DNA of 52,841 nt from a virus. This document shows positions 9,328 to 16,715 of this stretch, in pieces. Made by a program: the position numbers and the translations under genes. The notes below the pieces were generated by a model. The model did no database searches. It was not told the origin of the DNA and saw nothing but the letters and a program-made list of their open reading frames with translations. Each line of letters begins with the position of its first letter. The first letter of the stretch is position 1. The stretch is taken from the IMG/VR virus record IMGVR_UViG_3300022188_000015, positions 1 through 52,841 of that record; one strand, 5' to 3'.

Positions 9328-10953
9328 TCATAACGTCATCCAGTTTTTCCTGGTGTGCCTAAAACAGCTAGGCAGCTTCCCATAGCTAATACCCTCTTCA
9401 GACGTGCCGATCTTCGTGGCTGCTAGCCAGGCATAGTTAGTGGCATGCCTAAAGTGGTCGTCACCCGTCCTCATGTACACGTATTTCACCACCTTGGTCT
9501 GCTTGTCGGTCTTCTCAGCTTTCACCAGATTGCACATATGTTCAATGTACTCTTCCAGTCTCTCGTTCAACCGAGGTAGTTCAAACCTACCCACTTCCTT
9601 CACAAGATTATGCGTCTCGTCGCATATCTCGGTACGATTCACGTACACTTCGTAATTGTGTTCATCCCAATGGCTAAAGCCGTGCGTGCTTTCTCGATAT
9701 TCGCATAGCCATGTAGGCCAATCGGCTTCTTGCCCCCATCGCCTGGCTTCCCTAGTCTCAGGGTATTTGTCCACGACGGCAGCTCGTACACCGAATTTTC
9801 GCCCTATGTCATGAGCCTCTTCGAACGTCTCAATAGCCCCGCACCATAGCAGCCTGAACTTGCCATCGCCTGGCTTATCAATAATGACCACATGCAGCCT
9901 CTTCCCAATGTCGATCCCCATTGCGCTAGGGCCTTTGGCGCTCAATCTCATTGGGTGGTGACTACACAGCCGGTACAGGTCAGACGGTTGAAGACCTTCT
10001 TTGGCGCCCAAGTACGGAATCCCTAGCTTGAGCCGGTAAAAGTTGGCAACGTCAAAGTCGCCGGATTCCCAGGTGTCAAGCAGGTCAGTCAAGTTGACCG
10101 TGCTCGCAATTAGGTGGCTCACCCAGTACCCACGGTATCTGTCACTCTCTCGTTGCTGCACCCATTCACCTTTGGCAGGATTGAGCGCTTTCCCACATTT
10201 CGTGCATGCCAGATATGCCTGGCCGTCCTTCCTGCGCTGTAAGCAATCAGGGAACGTCAGATCAGGCGCTATATACTTCCCGCAGCCCTCGCACCGTATG
10301 TGCCATACATGTTGGTCTGAGCGCTGCCATAGTGCGTCTATGCCGTAGTTAGGGATCGTAGGGTTCGCCAGGTACACTTCGTGTTTGTGTTCGCTATGCT
10401 GCATACGGCCCAAAGCTAACGGCTGCGCACCAGGATCCATCTCGTCCCATTCATCGAAGATGCACTGGTCTACCGGGATACTCTTCAGCTTCGAGCTTGT
10501 CTTTTCGCCTTCAACTTCCTGGCCTAGCCGGCCGCTACGGAAGTACAGGTAGCCGTGATTGACTCGTTTGAGATTCGCCCGGTTGGTATCCTGAACCCAT
10601 GATCCGATCAGCTCTGGATTGTCCTTGATTAACGGGTTGAAACGGCTCGTACTAAAGTCCGTTACATCGTCCCTGGTCGGAAAGAGATAGAGGATACCGA
10701 GTCGGTACATGCCGGTGATCAGTCTGTGCAGAGATCGCAATACGAAGACCTCGGTGATCCCTACCTGCGTCCCTTTCCGGACCACAATCCGAGGTGACTC
10801 GTCCCGCATGATACCCGCCTGGTACTCGTGGCCTCGAACTCTGAACGTACCAGCTACTAGCTGTATCCCGTTCAACGTGGCCCAGAGAAACGGGTCCACA
10901 GTGCAGACCATGGCTAGGTAATCGGGATCATGTTGTACAGATAGTTGTTGCAT
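9328..10953 (-). CDS. terL: Terminase large subunit, GpA-like (541 aa)
   Basis: The ATPase half has a Walker A-like RKGTQVGITE (about residues 59-68) and a Walker B CIFDEWDE (164-171). Next come two CxxC pairs (CEGCGK and CTKCGK, about 220-255) typical of GpA-type terminases. The nuclease half begins with MGIDIGKRLHVVIID. Together these mark the motor that cuts and packages DNA. The gene starts at ATG 10953, divergent from the regulator operon at 11025. The small subunit is probably at 11819, separated by two opposing genes. Confidence 0.9.
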   Translation of the reverse strand: MQQLSVQHDPDYLAMVCTVDPFLWATLNGIQLVAGTFRVRGHEYQAGIMRDESPRIVVRKGTQVGITEVFVLRSLHRLITGMYRLGILYLFPTRDDVTDFSTSRFNPLIKDNPELIGSWVQDTNRANLKRVNHGYLYFRSGRLGQEVEGEKTSSKLKSIPVDQCIFDEWDEMDPGAQPLALGRMQHSEHKHEVYLANPTIPNYGIDALWQRSDQHVWHIRCEGCGKYIAPDLTFPDCLQRRKDGQAYLACTKCGKALNPAKGEWVQQRESDRYRGYWVSHLIASTVNLTDLLDTWESGDFDVANFYRLKLGIPYLGAKEGLQPSDLYRLCSHHPMRLSAKGPSAMGIDIGKRLHVVIIDKPGDGKFRLLWCGAIETFEEAHDIGRKFGVRAAVVDKYPETREARRWGQEADWPTWLCEYRESTHGFSHWDEHNYEVYVNRTEICDETHNLVKEVGRFELPRLNERLEEYIEHMCNLVKAEKTDKQTKVVKYVYMRTGDDHFRHATNYAWLAATKIGTSEEGISYGKLPSCFRHTRKNWMTL

Positions 10954-10963
10954 CCTAAGACCG

Positions 10964-10992
10964 TTGACGAATCTTAACTTTTACGTTATAAT
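10964..10992 (+). promoter_or_regulatory. Consensus sigma70 promoter for the paralogous regulator pair
   Basis: TTGACG (10964-10969), a 17-base spacer and TATAAT (10987-10992). Transcription should begin near 11000, followed by CGGAGG and ATG at 11025. It lies in the short divergent gap next to the terminase start. Confidence 0.85.
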
Positions 10993-11024
10993 ACTCATAT
11001 TCCATCTTATCGGAGGTGTTTATC

Positions 11025-11339
11025 ATGAAAAAAAATACTAACATGCAAGATGTTATCTTGCCGTATGACCTTCTTGACAATGAATTTGCTCGCATTTCAG
11101 CCGCCGCCCGTGCTCTTTACATCAACATCAAATTCAGACAAGGTAACGATCCTAACCATATCCCATTTTCTTATACTGACTTGGTCTCACCAATGGCTAG
11201 ATCCACTTATTACCGAGCGCTCAAAGAACTATGCGATATTGGGCTCATCACTATTAAAGACCGAGGCAAATTCCCCAGAAAAAAGCACGTTCTCGCCATC
11301 ACCAAATACCAAGACCACGAATATCTGCAGGGCAAGTAA
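11025..11339 (+). CDS. Small winged-helix-like DNA-binding protein (104 aa), paralogue 1
   Basis: Residues pattern FSYTDLVSPMARSTYYRALKEL then GLITIKDRGKFPRKK is a helix-turn-helix followed by a wing, as in small phage regulators. It is a clear paralogue of the next gene (shared LP[YF]DLL.NE..RIS.AARA core and the GKFP[RN]KK wing). ATG at 11025 sits 8 bases after CGGAGG. A consensus promoter lies directly upstream. It probably regulates early or late switching, which is inferred. Confidence 0.75.
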   Translation: MKKNTNMQDVILPYDLLDNEFARISAAARALYINIKFRQGNDPNHIPFSYTDLVSPMARSTYYRALKELCDIGLITIKDRGKFPRKKHVLAITKYQDHEYLQGK

Positions 11340-11344
11340 ACATT

Positions 11345-11659
11345 ATGCCAAACAACCAGTTTGTCAGACTACCGTTTGACCTTTTGTACAACGAGTGGGG
11401 CCGCATATCCAATGCCGCTGCTAGGGTTTACGTTAGCATCCGAGCCATGCGGGGCCGCAAAGACTCAAGAGGTCATCCTCTATGTACATCCTGGGACCAT
11501 ATCCCTTTCGGGTACTCTGATATGCTAAGCCCCATATCCAAACCAACATTCGTCAAAGCCATCGAAGAACTGCGTAAAGCGCAACTTATTAAGTTAATAG
11601 AACCTGGTAAGTTCCCGAATAAAAAAGCAATTTACGCTCTGTGCAAGTATCGGAAATGA
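11345..11659 (+). CDS. Small winged-helix-like DNA-binding protein (104 aa), paralogue 2
   Basis: Paralogous to the gene 5 bases upstream: LPFDLLYNEWGRISNAAARV, then FGYSDMLSPISKPTFVKAIEEL, LIKLIEPGKFPNKK. It carries an insertion of about ten residues (RGRKDSRGHPLCTSW) relative to the first copy. The tandem pair suggests gene duplication and divergent operator specificity. A short intrinsic terminator overlaps its stop codon. Targets may be the triplicate repeats at 11691-11775; not shown. Confidence 0.75.
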   Translation: MPNNQFVRLPFDLLYNEWGRISNAAARVYVSIRAMRGRKDSRGHPLCTSWDHIPFGYSDMLSPISKPTFVKAIEELRKAQLIKLIEPGKFPNKKAIYALCKYRK

Positions 11660-11675
11660 CCAGGTGGTCATTTTT
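11656..11675 (+). terminator. Intrinsic terminator of the regulator pair
   Basis: ATGACC-AGGT-GGTCAT followed by five T residues. The stem includes the stop codon of the second paralogue. Short stem, but well placed between convergent genes. Confidence 0.55.
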
Positions 11676-11690
11676 GCGCCTTCATAGTGC

Positions 11691-11775
11691 AAATTTTTTG
11701 TACTATTCTGCAGAATAGGTTAAATTTTTTGTACTATTCTGTAGTGCCATAGTATAAATTTTTTGTACTATTCTG
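11691..11775 (+). repeat. Three 20-bp direct repeats in a convergent intergenic region
   Basis: AAATTTTTTGTACTATTCTG occurs exactly at 11691-11710, 11722-11741 and 11756-11775. The first copy runs into a perfect 16-bp palindrome CTATTCTGCAGAATAG (11703-11718). This fills most of the 160-base gap between the regulator pair and the probable small terminase. Tandem operators, a packaging (cos/pac) element or an AT-rich bent site are all possible. Confidence 0.85.
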
Positions 11776-11818
11776 CATCTGCTATCTATATATCTATATA
11801 GTGCTACTGTTTTCACCC

Positions 11819-12202
11819 TCACTTTTCGCCCTCTCTCTCAGCCTCGATCACAGACCGTGCGATCTCTTCCGCTGCTTCCCTCAGCCTCGCCCTAGTCTCA
11901 TCATCCAGCTCATGGTAGTCCACTACGCCCATCCGTGCAGAGACTTCGTGTTTCGTAGCAGGGTAATGGCCCAGTAGCCGGTGAGCATCCTGCCGAGCTT
12001 TCTGCCGGATGTCCCATGCAGGTAATTTCTTCGAGTATACGATTTCACCTTTTTTAGGGTCGTAGTGGGTTTTGACTATCTTCGCGTTGAGTTCTTGTTT
12101 GAGTTTGCGGGCGAGGTATTCTTCGGTGATTCCGTAGGCTTCCAAGGCCTTTTCCATTGGCCTCAAAGCAGCATCAAGTATGTCGTCATTGGTCACTGGC
12201 AT
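11819..12202 (-). CDS. Probable terminase small subunit (127 aa)
   Basis: Pattern of a small terminase subunit: helical start (ILDAALRPMEKALEAYGITEEYLARKL), a middle with KKLPAWDIRQKARQDAHRLLG, and an acidic helical C-terminus. In known small subunits the [PA]DW..R.KA segment follows a helix-turn-helix-like N-terminus. It is leftward like the large terminase but separated from it by the two rightward regulators. Identification is by pattern, without a search. Confidence 0.6.
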   Translation of the reverse strand: MPVTNDDILDAALRPMEKALEAYGITEEYLARKLKQELNAKIVKTHYDPKKGEIVYSKKLPAWDIRQKARQDAHRLLGHYPATKHEVSARMGVVDYHELDDETRARLREAAEEIARSVIEAEREGEK

Positions 12203-12227
12203 TGATATTTGTCTCTACCTCTAGCCA

Positions 12228-12437
12228 TTAAATTCTTTCCCCTTGTGCTGCTTTTTTTGCTGCCCATGCCCTGAGCAGCGAGGGGAAGGCGCAGACTCTC
12301 TTCTGTTTTGGGCAGCCAGTTAGGACATAAAAGATTACGCCAGCTTCTTGTAGCTCTTTACGCCGTCGGATCATTGACCGAGGCGAAAGACCGAACACTT
12401 TGGCTATGTTGTCCCATCCCTGAATTGCCTGTTCCAT
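12228..12437 (-). CDS. Small helix-turn-helix protein (69 aa), possibly leaderless
   Basis: MEQAIQGWDNIAKVFGLSPRS followed by RRRKELQEAGVI forms a helix-turn-helix of the kind in small packaging or excisionase-like proteins. I used ATG at 12437 rather than the longer open frame because a promoter (TTGACA, 17 bases, AATACT) ends 7 bases before it; transcription would then start at the ATG itself. It is immediately upstream of the probable small terminase. Confidence 0.6.
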   Translation of the reverse strand: MEQAIQGWDNIAKVFGLSPRSMIRRRKELQEAGVIFYVLTGCPKQKRVCAFPSLLRAWAAKKAAQGERI

Positions 12438-12444
12438 ACCACAG

Positions 12445-12473
12445 AGTATTACCGCAACATATTGTATTGTCAA
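12445..12473 (-). promoter_or_regulatory. Leftward promoter ending 7 bases before the ATG at 12437
   Basis: Minus strand TTGACA (12473-12468), 17-base spacer, AATACT (12450-12445). The -35 box is perfect; the -10 box matches 4 of 6. If used, the mRNA would have almost no leader. Confidence 0.5.
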
Positions 12474-12501
12474 GCATTTTTTTACACAAGATACGGGGTA
12501 G

Positions 12502-12595
12502 GTGGTTAAATCTAGCCAACTGCGTGATAACATACTGATATTATTACAAAAAGTTATTGGTTATATTTAGCCAATGTTGGTTAGATTTAGCCAAT
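12502..12595. repeat. Three 19-bp operator-like imperfect palindromes
   Basis: Copies at 12502-12520, 12557-12575 and 12577-12595 follow TTGGTTAnATTTAGCCAAT. Each is an imperfect dyad (TTGG...CCAA). They lie in the gap between the leftward helix-turn-helix gene and the rightward gene at 12757, as expected for operators of a divergent control region. Confidence 0.75.
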
Positions 12596-12756
12596 GGGTG
12601 GGTATGGTGAGGTGTGAGAGGGATATGGTTAGAGAGGGAGGTAGGCACAAGATATTGTGGTGTAGTGGTGAGGGGATCGCAAAATACGGGATTTTGGGGT
12701 TTTTGGCATGGGGCGTGCAGTATAAGAGGGTAAACGAAAACAGAAAGGAGGAGAAA

Positions 12757-13497
12757 ATGAAGACAAAAACCAAAACAGGATTAAAGGTTGAGCTCAAGGC
12801 TGTCAAAGGTCAAATCCGTGCGACCTTTGATCACCCCAAGGTGGGTCATCTATCTTTACCCGTCACCTGGGGAACATACAAGGGAAATGAGGGGCTAATA
12901 GGGATGACAAGGATCAACGGCAAAGAAACTCGTGTTGTTCTGACCATCCCAAAACCAGATTGGGATAGTTTTAAAAGCGGATTGCGAGAGCGAGTGACCA
13001 ACGCCCCCATCATCGGCGTCACCTATATCATGGGGTGTGACACCAGCGACACATACAGCATCAAATATGGCGGAATAGACGACATCCCACACAAGTACGT
13101 ATGGGAGCGAGAGGAAAAAGAGGTCAACCTCTTGAAAGAGTTCCTTCGACACCCACCAGAGGAAATATTCCTTCATGCCGAAAAAATACCCACTACGTTT
13201 GCCAGTTATGGCGGATGGAAGTGGGAAGGGAACGCTTTAACCGACCTACTGGAAGCTCTCAGAGTTTACCAGGAAAATGAGGCGTGGAAAAAATTGCAAG
13301 CTCAGGCGGAAAAAGAAAACCGCCTCAAAGATTTGCTACGAAAAGCCAAAGAAACTGGCGAACCGCAGATTATTAGCCGGCAGATCGCTGACTGCCAAAA
13401 TCCGGCTGAGACTGGATATGAGTGCAGTTTTGACGAGGTCGTCAAGTTAGCTATGCCTGACGGCACGATTAAAACAATTTCAAACCACTGCTATTAG
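12757..13497 (+). CDS. Unknown protein (246 aa)
   Basis: Begins MKTKTKTGLKVELKAV, with a beta-rich N-terminal half and a C-terminal helical, Lys/Glu-rich section (about residues 165-210) before a Cys-containing tail. Start at 12757 is set by AAAGGAGGAG directly upstream; the frame to 12574 has no ribosome site. First of four rightward genes in an otherwise leftward block, so probably separately regulated from the operator region at 12502-12595. No family recognised. Confidence 0.7.
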   Translation: MKTKTKTGLKVELKAVKGQIRATFDHPKVGHLSLPVTWGTYKGNEGLIGMTRINGKETRVVLTIPKPDWDSFKSGLRERVTNAPIIGVTYIMGCDTSDTYSIKYGGIDDIPHKYVWEREEKEVNLLKEFLRHPPEEIFLHAEKIPTTFASYGGWKWEGNALTDLLEALRVYQENEAWKKLQAQAEKENRLKDLLRKAKETGEPQIISRQIADCQNPAETGYECSFDEVVKLAMPDGTIKTISNHCY

Positions 13498-13592
13498 GGC
13501 TAAGGCCCGGGCCGCATGGGGCGGCTGGTCGGGAGCTACACTGGCCCTGGAATCTCAAGCCGAGGCCCTGAAAGGGGCAAGGGAGGGAGAAA
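13498..13592 (+). other. GC-rich intergenic spacer 1
   Basis: A run rich in G and C (GGCCCGGGCC core, then GGGGCGG) between two AT-richer coding regions, ending in an AGGGAGGG ribosome site. It may fold into a structured RNA element. No known motif recognised. Confidence 0.4.
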
Positions 13593-13958
13593 ATGACAAC
13601 ATTAGCCAAAGAATTTAAGAAGTGGTATAATGATCCAGATTTAGACAAATCTCCTGCTGATTTGTTCCACGAGTTTTGCCAAGTGAAGAAAATCAATCCT
13701 CGTGTCATTGAGGATTGCCCCGAAAGTGCAGACAGCTCCTGGAAGATCATATTCCCAGATGGGAGCTGGATGTACTTAGCCAACCCACATGAAGCATACT
13801 TTCACTCATTCGCTTTCTTCCATTCTTGTCCGGAGAACACAGACTGGTTAAAAACCAGACGCCGGATTGAGGACCGCTTACGAAAAGACGATCAGTTCCT
13901 TGAAGCGGTTGCAGAGATGTTCATCGAGGAGTTTGGCGGTAAGATAGCCACTAAATAA
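13593..13958 (+). CDS. Unknown small protein (121 aa)
   Basis: Starts MTTLAKEFKKWYNDPDLDKS after a GGGAGGG site. Trp/Phe/His-rich middle (DGSWMYLANPHEAYFHSFAF) and a helical end. Single-domain soluble protein. Neighbour genes are also unassigned. No motif that supports a function. Confidence 0.65.
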   Translation: MTTLAKEFKKWYNDPDLDKSPADLFHEFCQVKKINPRVIEDCPESADSSWKIIFPDGSWMYLANPHEAYFHSFAFFHSCPENTDWLKTRRRIEDRLRKDDQFLEAVAEMFIEEFGGKIATK

Positions 13959-14019
13959 TTAACCCGCCACCGCACCGCCCCACGGCCCTCGGCGTGCCAG
14001 AGCGGCCAAGGGGCACAGC

Positions 14020-14060
14020 AAGGGCACATTTCCCAAACGGGAGGTGTGCCCTTTTATTTT
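14020..14060 (+). terminator. Hairpin with T-rich tail ahead of the gene at 14080
   Basis: AAGGGCACA (14020-14028) pairs with TGTGCCCTT (14045-14053), with an inner TCCC/GGGA pairing, followed by TTATTTT. It is a strong intrinsic terminator between two rightward genes and may attenuate the downstream pair. The preceding 13962-14019 is GC-rich like the spacer at 13498-13592. Confidence 0.7.
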
Positions 14061-14079
14061 GCGAAAGGAGGAATAAGTT

Positions 14080-14277
14080 ATGACACAAGCTAAAAGAGAC
14101 AGGTTAAGGAGATTGCAAGATAAATTCCTAGTCCATCCAAAGGTAGAAAAGTGGGTTAAAATTTATGGGCCTAATGAGCTTTTTGGCCCTAATACTCCTA
14201 GCTATGAAGATCTAAAGAATTATCTTTACCCCGAATATGAAGAGAGAATAAGGGCTTTTTTAGGTAAGGAGGACTAA
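14080..14277 (+). CDS. Unknown small protein (65 aa)
   Basis: Begins MTQAKRDRLRRLQDKFLVHP, ends AFLGKED. Preceded by GAAAGGAGG. Helical and charged. It is 1 base from the next gene (TAA A ATG), so the two are one operon with translation coupled. No family recognised. Confidence 0.6.
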   Translation: MTQAKRDRLRRLQDKFLVHPKVEKWVKIYGPNELFGPNTPSYEDLKNYLYPEYEERIRAFLGKED

Positions 14278-14278
14278 A

Positions 14279-14464
14279 ATGGAAAAGAAACTAGAATCAA
14301 TAACCTGGAAAACATTCCGCCCCGACTCATTTCCTTGTATCGTCTGCGGGGAAGACGAGGCGGTGTACATCAGAATTGAAGACGATTTCCATTTGCCTGT
14401 CTGCCCCAGATGCGCACAGAGACCGTGGGGCGAAATCATAGAAGCGATAAAACTAAAACCTTAA
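14279..14464 (+). CDS. Small zinc-ribbon protein (61 aa)
   Basis: Two cysteine pairs, CIVCGEDEA and CPRCAQ, separated by about 25 residues form a zinc-ribbon. It ends 27 bases before an intrinsic terminator. Probable nucleic-acid- or protein-binding accessory factor; specific role unknown. Confidence 0.65.
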   Translation: MEKKLESITWKTFRPDSFPCIVCGEDEAVYIRIEDDFHLPVCPRCAQRPWGEIIEAIKLKP

Positions 14465-14490
14465 ACCAACACTTCAACTTTAACCTACAA

Positions 14491-14513
14491 GGGGCCGTAA
14501 AGGCCCCTTTTTT
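14491..14513 (+). terminator. Intrinsic terminator
   Basis: GGGGCC-GTAAA-GGCCCC followed by TTTTTT ends the rightward four-gene block. Confidence 0.85.
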
Positions 14514-14534
14514 ACGTTGTGTGACCTACACGGA

Positions 14535-14867
14535 CTAAAATTCTTTCCACCAGCTAGGCACGCTAGTGTCCCCATCCTCTTCCGGAATGCACCTATCTAC
14601 CAGCGCCTTTGCCACCCCTTTCCACTGTTTAGGGTCAGGAATGTATTCCAGGGCTTTAAAAGTTTGTTCTCTGAGGCATGCCGGATCAATGCCTAATACC
14701 CAGCATATCCAGAGGTAAGAACCAAGATCCTGGTCCGCAGAGGTGAACCAGGCGTATGTGCCCTTAGGGATCGTTCCTGTCTTCCTCGTGCGCAGGTCTC
14801 TTACCGCCTGCACTAGCACCGCTCGCCATAGCCGCAGGTAAGGGCGTTGGTCTGCTTTGGTTGCCAT
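14535..14867 (-). CDS. Unknown protein (110 aa)
   Basis: Arg/Trp-rich start (MATKADQRPYLRLWRAV), then VRDLRTRKTGTIPKGTYAWF and an acidic end with SVPSWWKEF. Leftward, last gene of the replication operon. It resembles small late-regulator or packaging-accessory proteins only by position; no recognised family. Confidence 0.6.
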   Translation of the reverse strand: MATKADQRPYLRLWRAVLVQAVRDLRTRKTGTIPKGTYAWFTSADQDLGSYLWICWVLGIDPACLREQTFKALEYIPDPKQWKGVAKALVDRCIPEEDGDTSVPSWWKEF

Positions 14868-14965
14868 TATGACACCCTCTCTTTTTTCTGCCGTTTTAAA
14901 CGTCTGATTTTGGCGTGCTTGCTTTACCTCTTGTTTTTGTATTCATTTGCCTAAAAAATCGATTC

Positions 14966-15193
14966 TCATTTTTGAGGACCACGTTTTTCTCGGGGTTCAA
15001 GATTTTGCCGTACCCATTCACGGTCACGATATGGGCTATACTGATATAAGGGGCACGAATAACCCTTACAATCAATTCGCGATTCTTCCAAGCCATTGCA
15101 TTGATAGCACATAGCTAACATGGCCTCTTTTCGAGTTAAGCCTTTGCCTTTCTTAAACTTTGCATATTCTAGTTGTCCTTTTATTTGTCCCAT
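14966..15193 (-). CDS. Small phage zinc-binding protein (75 aa)
   Basis: Pattern MCYQCNGLEESRIDC, then KGYSCPLYQYSPYRD: the CxxCxG...DC...CPLY...PYR arrangement is shared by small conserved phage proteins and forms a zinc site. Three bases before it is the preceding gene. Function not established. A second frame (14896-15096) overlaps and is rejected. Confidence 0.7.
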   Translation of the reverse strand: MGQIKGQLEYAKFKKGKGLTRKEAMLAMCYQCNGLEESRIDCKGYSCPLYQYSPYRDREWVRQNLEPREKRGPQK

Positions 15194-15195
15194 CT

Positions 15196-15618
15196 TTACC
15201 TCCTCTTAGGGTAAGCCCTAAACCACATTCTAGGCACTTCAATCGGCTCTCGCTGTTGCCATGTGTCACCGGGTGCATATTCATACACTCTAAACCACCA
15301 TCGCTTTTTCCTGGAATCCGAGGGGTCTTCTGTCTGGACTAGCTGCAACAGCAGGATCGTATCAGCCCCGCACCAGGGGTATTCCTCGAGTTTACGCCGT
15401 CGCCTTCGGGCAGCTTCGGCCCCGCCTGCTGTAACCTGAATCCAAACATAGGTTCCGTCTAGTTTCTTCCCGAGCACATCGCAACCAAAGAGGTCCTGGT
15501 ACTGCCATTTGGTACGCACAGCCCGAATGGTATGAATACATCCTTCGATCTCATGCGCATACCATTCAGCGGCTCGTTCTGCCTCTGCTCTTTTAGTTCT
15601 AGGATTTTGTTTTGGCAT
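15196..15618 (-). CDS. Restriction-like nuclease-fold candidate (140 aa)
   Basis: An N-terminal helix with ERAAEWYAHEIEG, then VRTKWQYQDLFGCDVLGKKL and TYVWIQVTAGG resembles the PD-(D/E)XK core (E in the helix, D in GCDV, then strand IQVT). The usual E-x-K is Q-x-T here, so either a variant active site or an inactive fold. Position after SSB and HNH and next to the array locus makes a resolvase-like role possible. Moderate support. Confidence 0.55.
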   Translation of the reverse strand: MPKQNPRTKRAEAERAAEWYAHEIEGCIHTIRAVRTKWQYQDLFGCDVLGKKLDGTYVWIQVTAGGAEAARRRRRKLEEYPWCGADTILLLQLVQTEDPSDSRKKRWWFRVYEYAPGDTWQQREPIEVPRMWFRAYPKRR

Positions 15619-15639
15619 GGTAGCCGCGCACCCTCCTTG

Positions 15640-15920
15640 TGGGTTTCATGTGTTTGTTTGGCTCGCACCTTCCTAGTGGGTGTCACGTGTTTTTTGGCTC
15701 GCAACAATATATTGGGTTTCATAGTTTAATTGGCTCACATTTTAGTTATGGGTTGCACCTATAGCGTGGCTCGCATATACATTCTGGGCTTCAATTCGTT
15801 ATTTGGCTCGCACTCTCTTAATGGATTTCATTAATAAATTGGCTCGCATTTGTGATATGGGTTCCACCACTGTTCTGGCTCGCACATCTATCATGGGTTC
15901 CGTTTAACAAATGGCTCTCA
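15640..15920 (-). repeat. Array 1: TIGR-like tandem interspaced repeat, 8 units
   Basis: Plus-strand words TGGCTCGCA (A) and TGGGTTTCA (B) alternate with variable spacers. A words start at 15659, 15695, 15731, 15767, 15804, 15840, 15876 and 15912 (the last degenerate); B words start at 15640, 15677, 15713, 15749, 15785, 15822, 15858 and 15894. Spacers are 9 nt except two of 10 (15649-15658 and 15794-15803). The unit is 36 bp (two words plus two 9-nt spacers). On the minus strand, the direction of the neighbouring genes, the words read TGCGAGCCA and TGAAACCCA. A decayed A word may exist near 15622. Matches TIGR array architecture; not a CRISPR array because repeats are far too short. Confidence 0.88.
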
Positions 15921-16694
15921 CTGCCAAACTTCGTAAGGCACGCCTTTACCCTTCTTAAACCAATCTGCCCACAATGCCTCTTGTGGTGCAATATAATCCT
16001 GATGCCCGCCATGCTCAATCACCCAGGGCTTGGTTATCGGCAAGCCATCTAATTCCCGCCACCGCACCCACAGGTGGCTAAGGAATATCTTCACCGCATA
16101 GCGTCTAGCCATATTATGGATATGACCATCCGTATACATGTACACAGTCTTGCCTTTTTTTGTCTTGAGTGGCACTTTCTCAGGGTATTTTTCTTTGTAA
16201 TATAGCTTCTTTGAATCGTACAAGGCCCGATAAAAGCACCGCTCAGGCTTTTGTTTAATAAAGCTATCCCCGATCTTAAAACATGTCATCCTTAAAAACG
16301 GGTCCCAGTTGATTTTCTTGCCTCGCTCTCTTCGAGGCGCACGGCCATTGACAACGTGCATACCACAGTATTTCCAAAGACTGGATATATAACGAAACCG
16401 TCCTATATCCACTATCCCCGCGATAAGTGATCCTGCCAAGCAGGGGCCTATACCCTTGACTTTTTTAAAGAATTCTTCCCAAACAGGAATGCCCTTCAGT
16501 AACCCCTCAATCTCTTTCTTAGTTTTCTGCTCTACCTTGGACAACACTTCGTCCATCCAGAAATGCAATGCTTCTGCCTGCTCAGTGGTTAACCTGCCGT
16601 CTTTTACGTATGCTTTTATGCGTAATTGGGTTTGGATTCTTTGCTTTTGTAAAGAGTAATAAGTCTCTGTTTTTATTTTTAATTCCTCAATCAT
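15918..16694 (-). CDS. Tas-like protein (TasA type): IS110-family C-terminal/Nop-like domain (258 aa)
   Basis: N-terminal coiled coil (about residues 1-75), then KGIGPCLAGSLIAGIVDIGRF (80-100) and SLWKYCGM (105-112), the helix-hairpin-helix hallmark of the IS110/IS116 Transposase_20 domain, then a basic region (118-130) and ARRYAVKIFLSHLWVRWREL. The IS110 DEDD RuvC-like catalytic half is absent, and no nuclease motif is visible. Arrays of 36-bp units lie on both sides, and its stop codon is inside the last repeat of array 1. Published Tas proteins share this Nop-like relation to IS110, with or without a fused RuvC (TasR) or HNH (TasH). ATG at 16694 follows AAAGGAG. Confidence 0.78.
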   Translation of the reverse strand: MIEELKIKTETYYSLQKQRIQTQLRIKAYVKDGRLTTEQAEALHFWMDEVLSKVEQKTKKEIEGLLKGIPVWEEFFKKVKGIGPCLAGSLIAGIVDIGRFRYISSLWKYCGMHVVNGRAPRRERGKKINWDPFLRMTCFKIGDSFIKQKPERCFYRALYDSKKLYYKEKYPEKVPLKTKKGKTVYMYTDGHIHNMARRYAVKIFLSHLWVRWRELDGLPITKPWVIEHGGHQDYIAPQEALWADWFKKGKGVPYEVWQ

Positions 16695-16715
16695 GCCTTC
16701 TCCTTTCTGCGCTAG

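Noticed and set aside
12574-12756. Upstream extension of the 246-residue gene
   Set aside because: Starts inside the operator repeats and lacks a ribosome site; AAAGGAGGAG precedes the ATG at 12757.
14896-15096. Overlapping 66-residue leftward frame
   Set aside because: Overlaps the better-supported zinc-binding gene 14966-15193 in another register and has no ribosome site.
15918-16694. Full IS110 transposase
   Set aside because: The DEDD catalytic RuvC-like half is missing and arrays flank the gene in place of IS ends.
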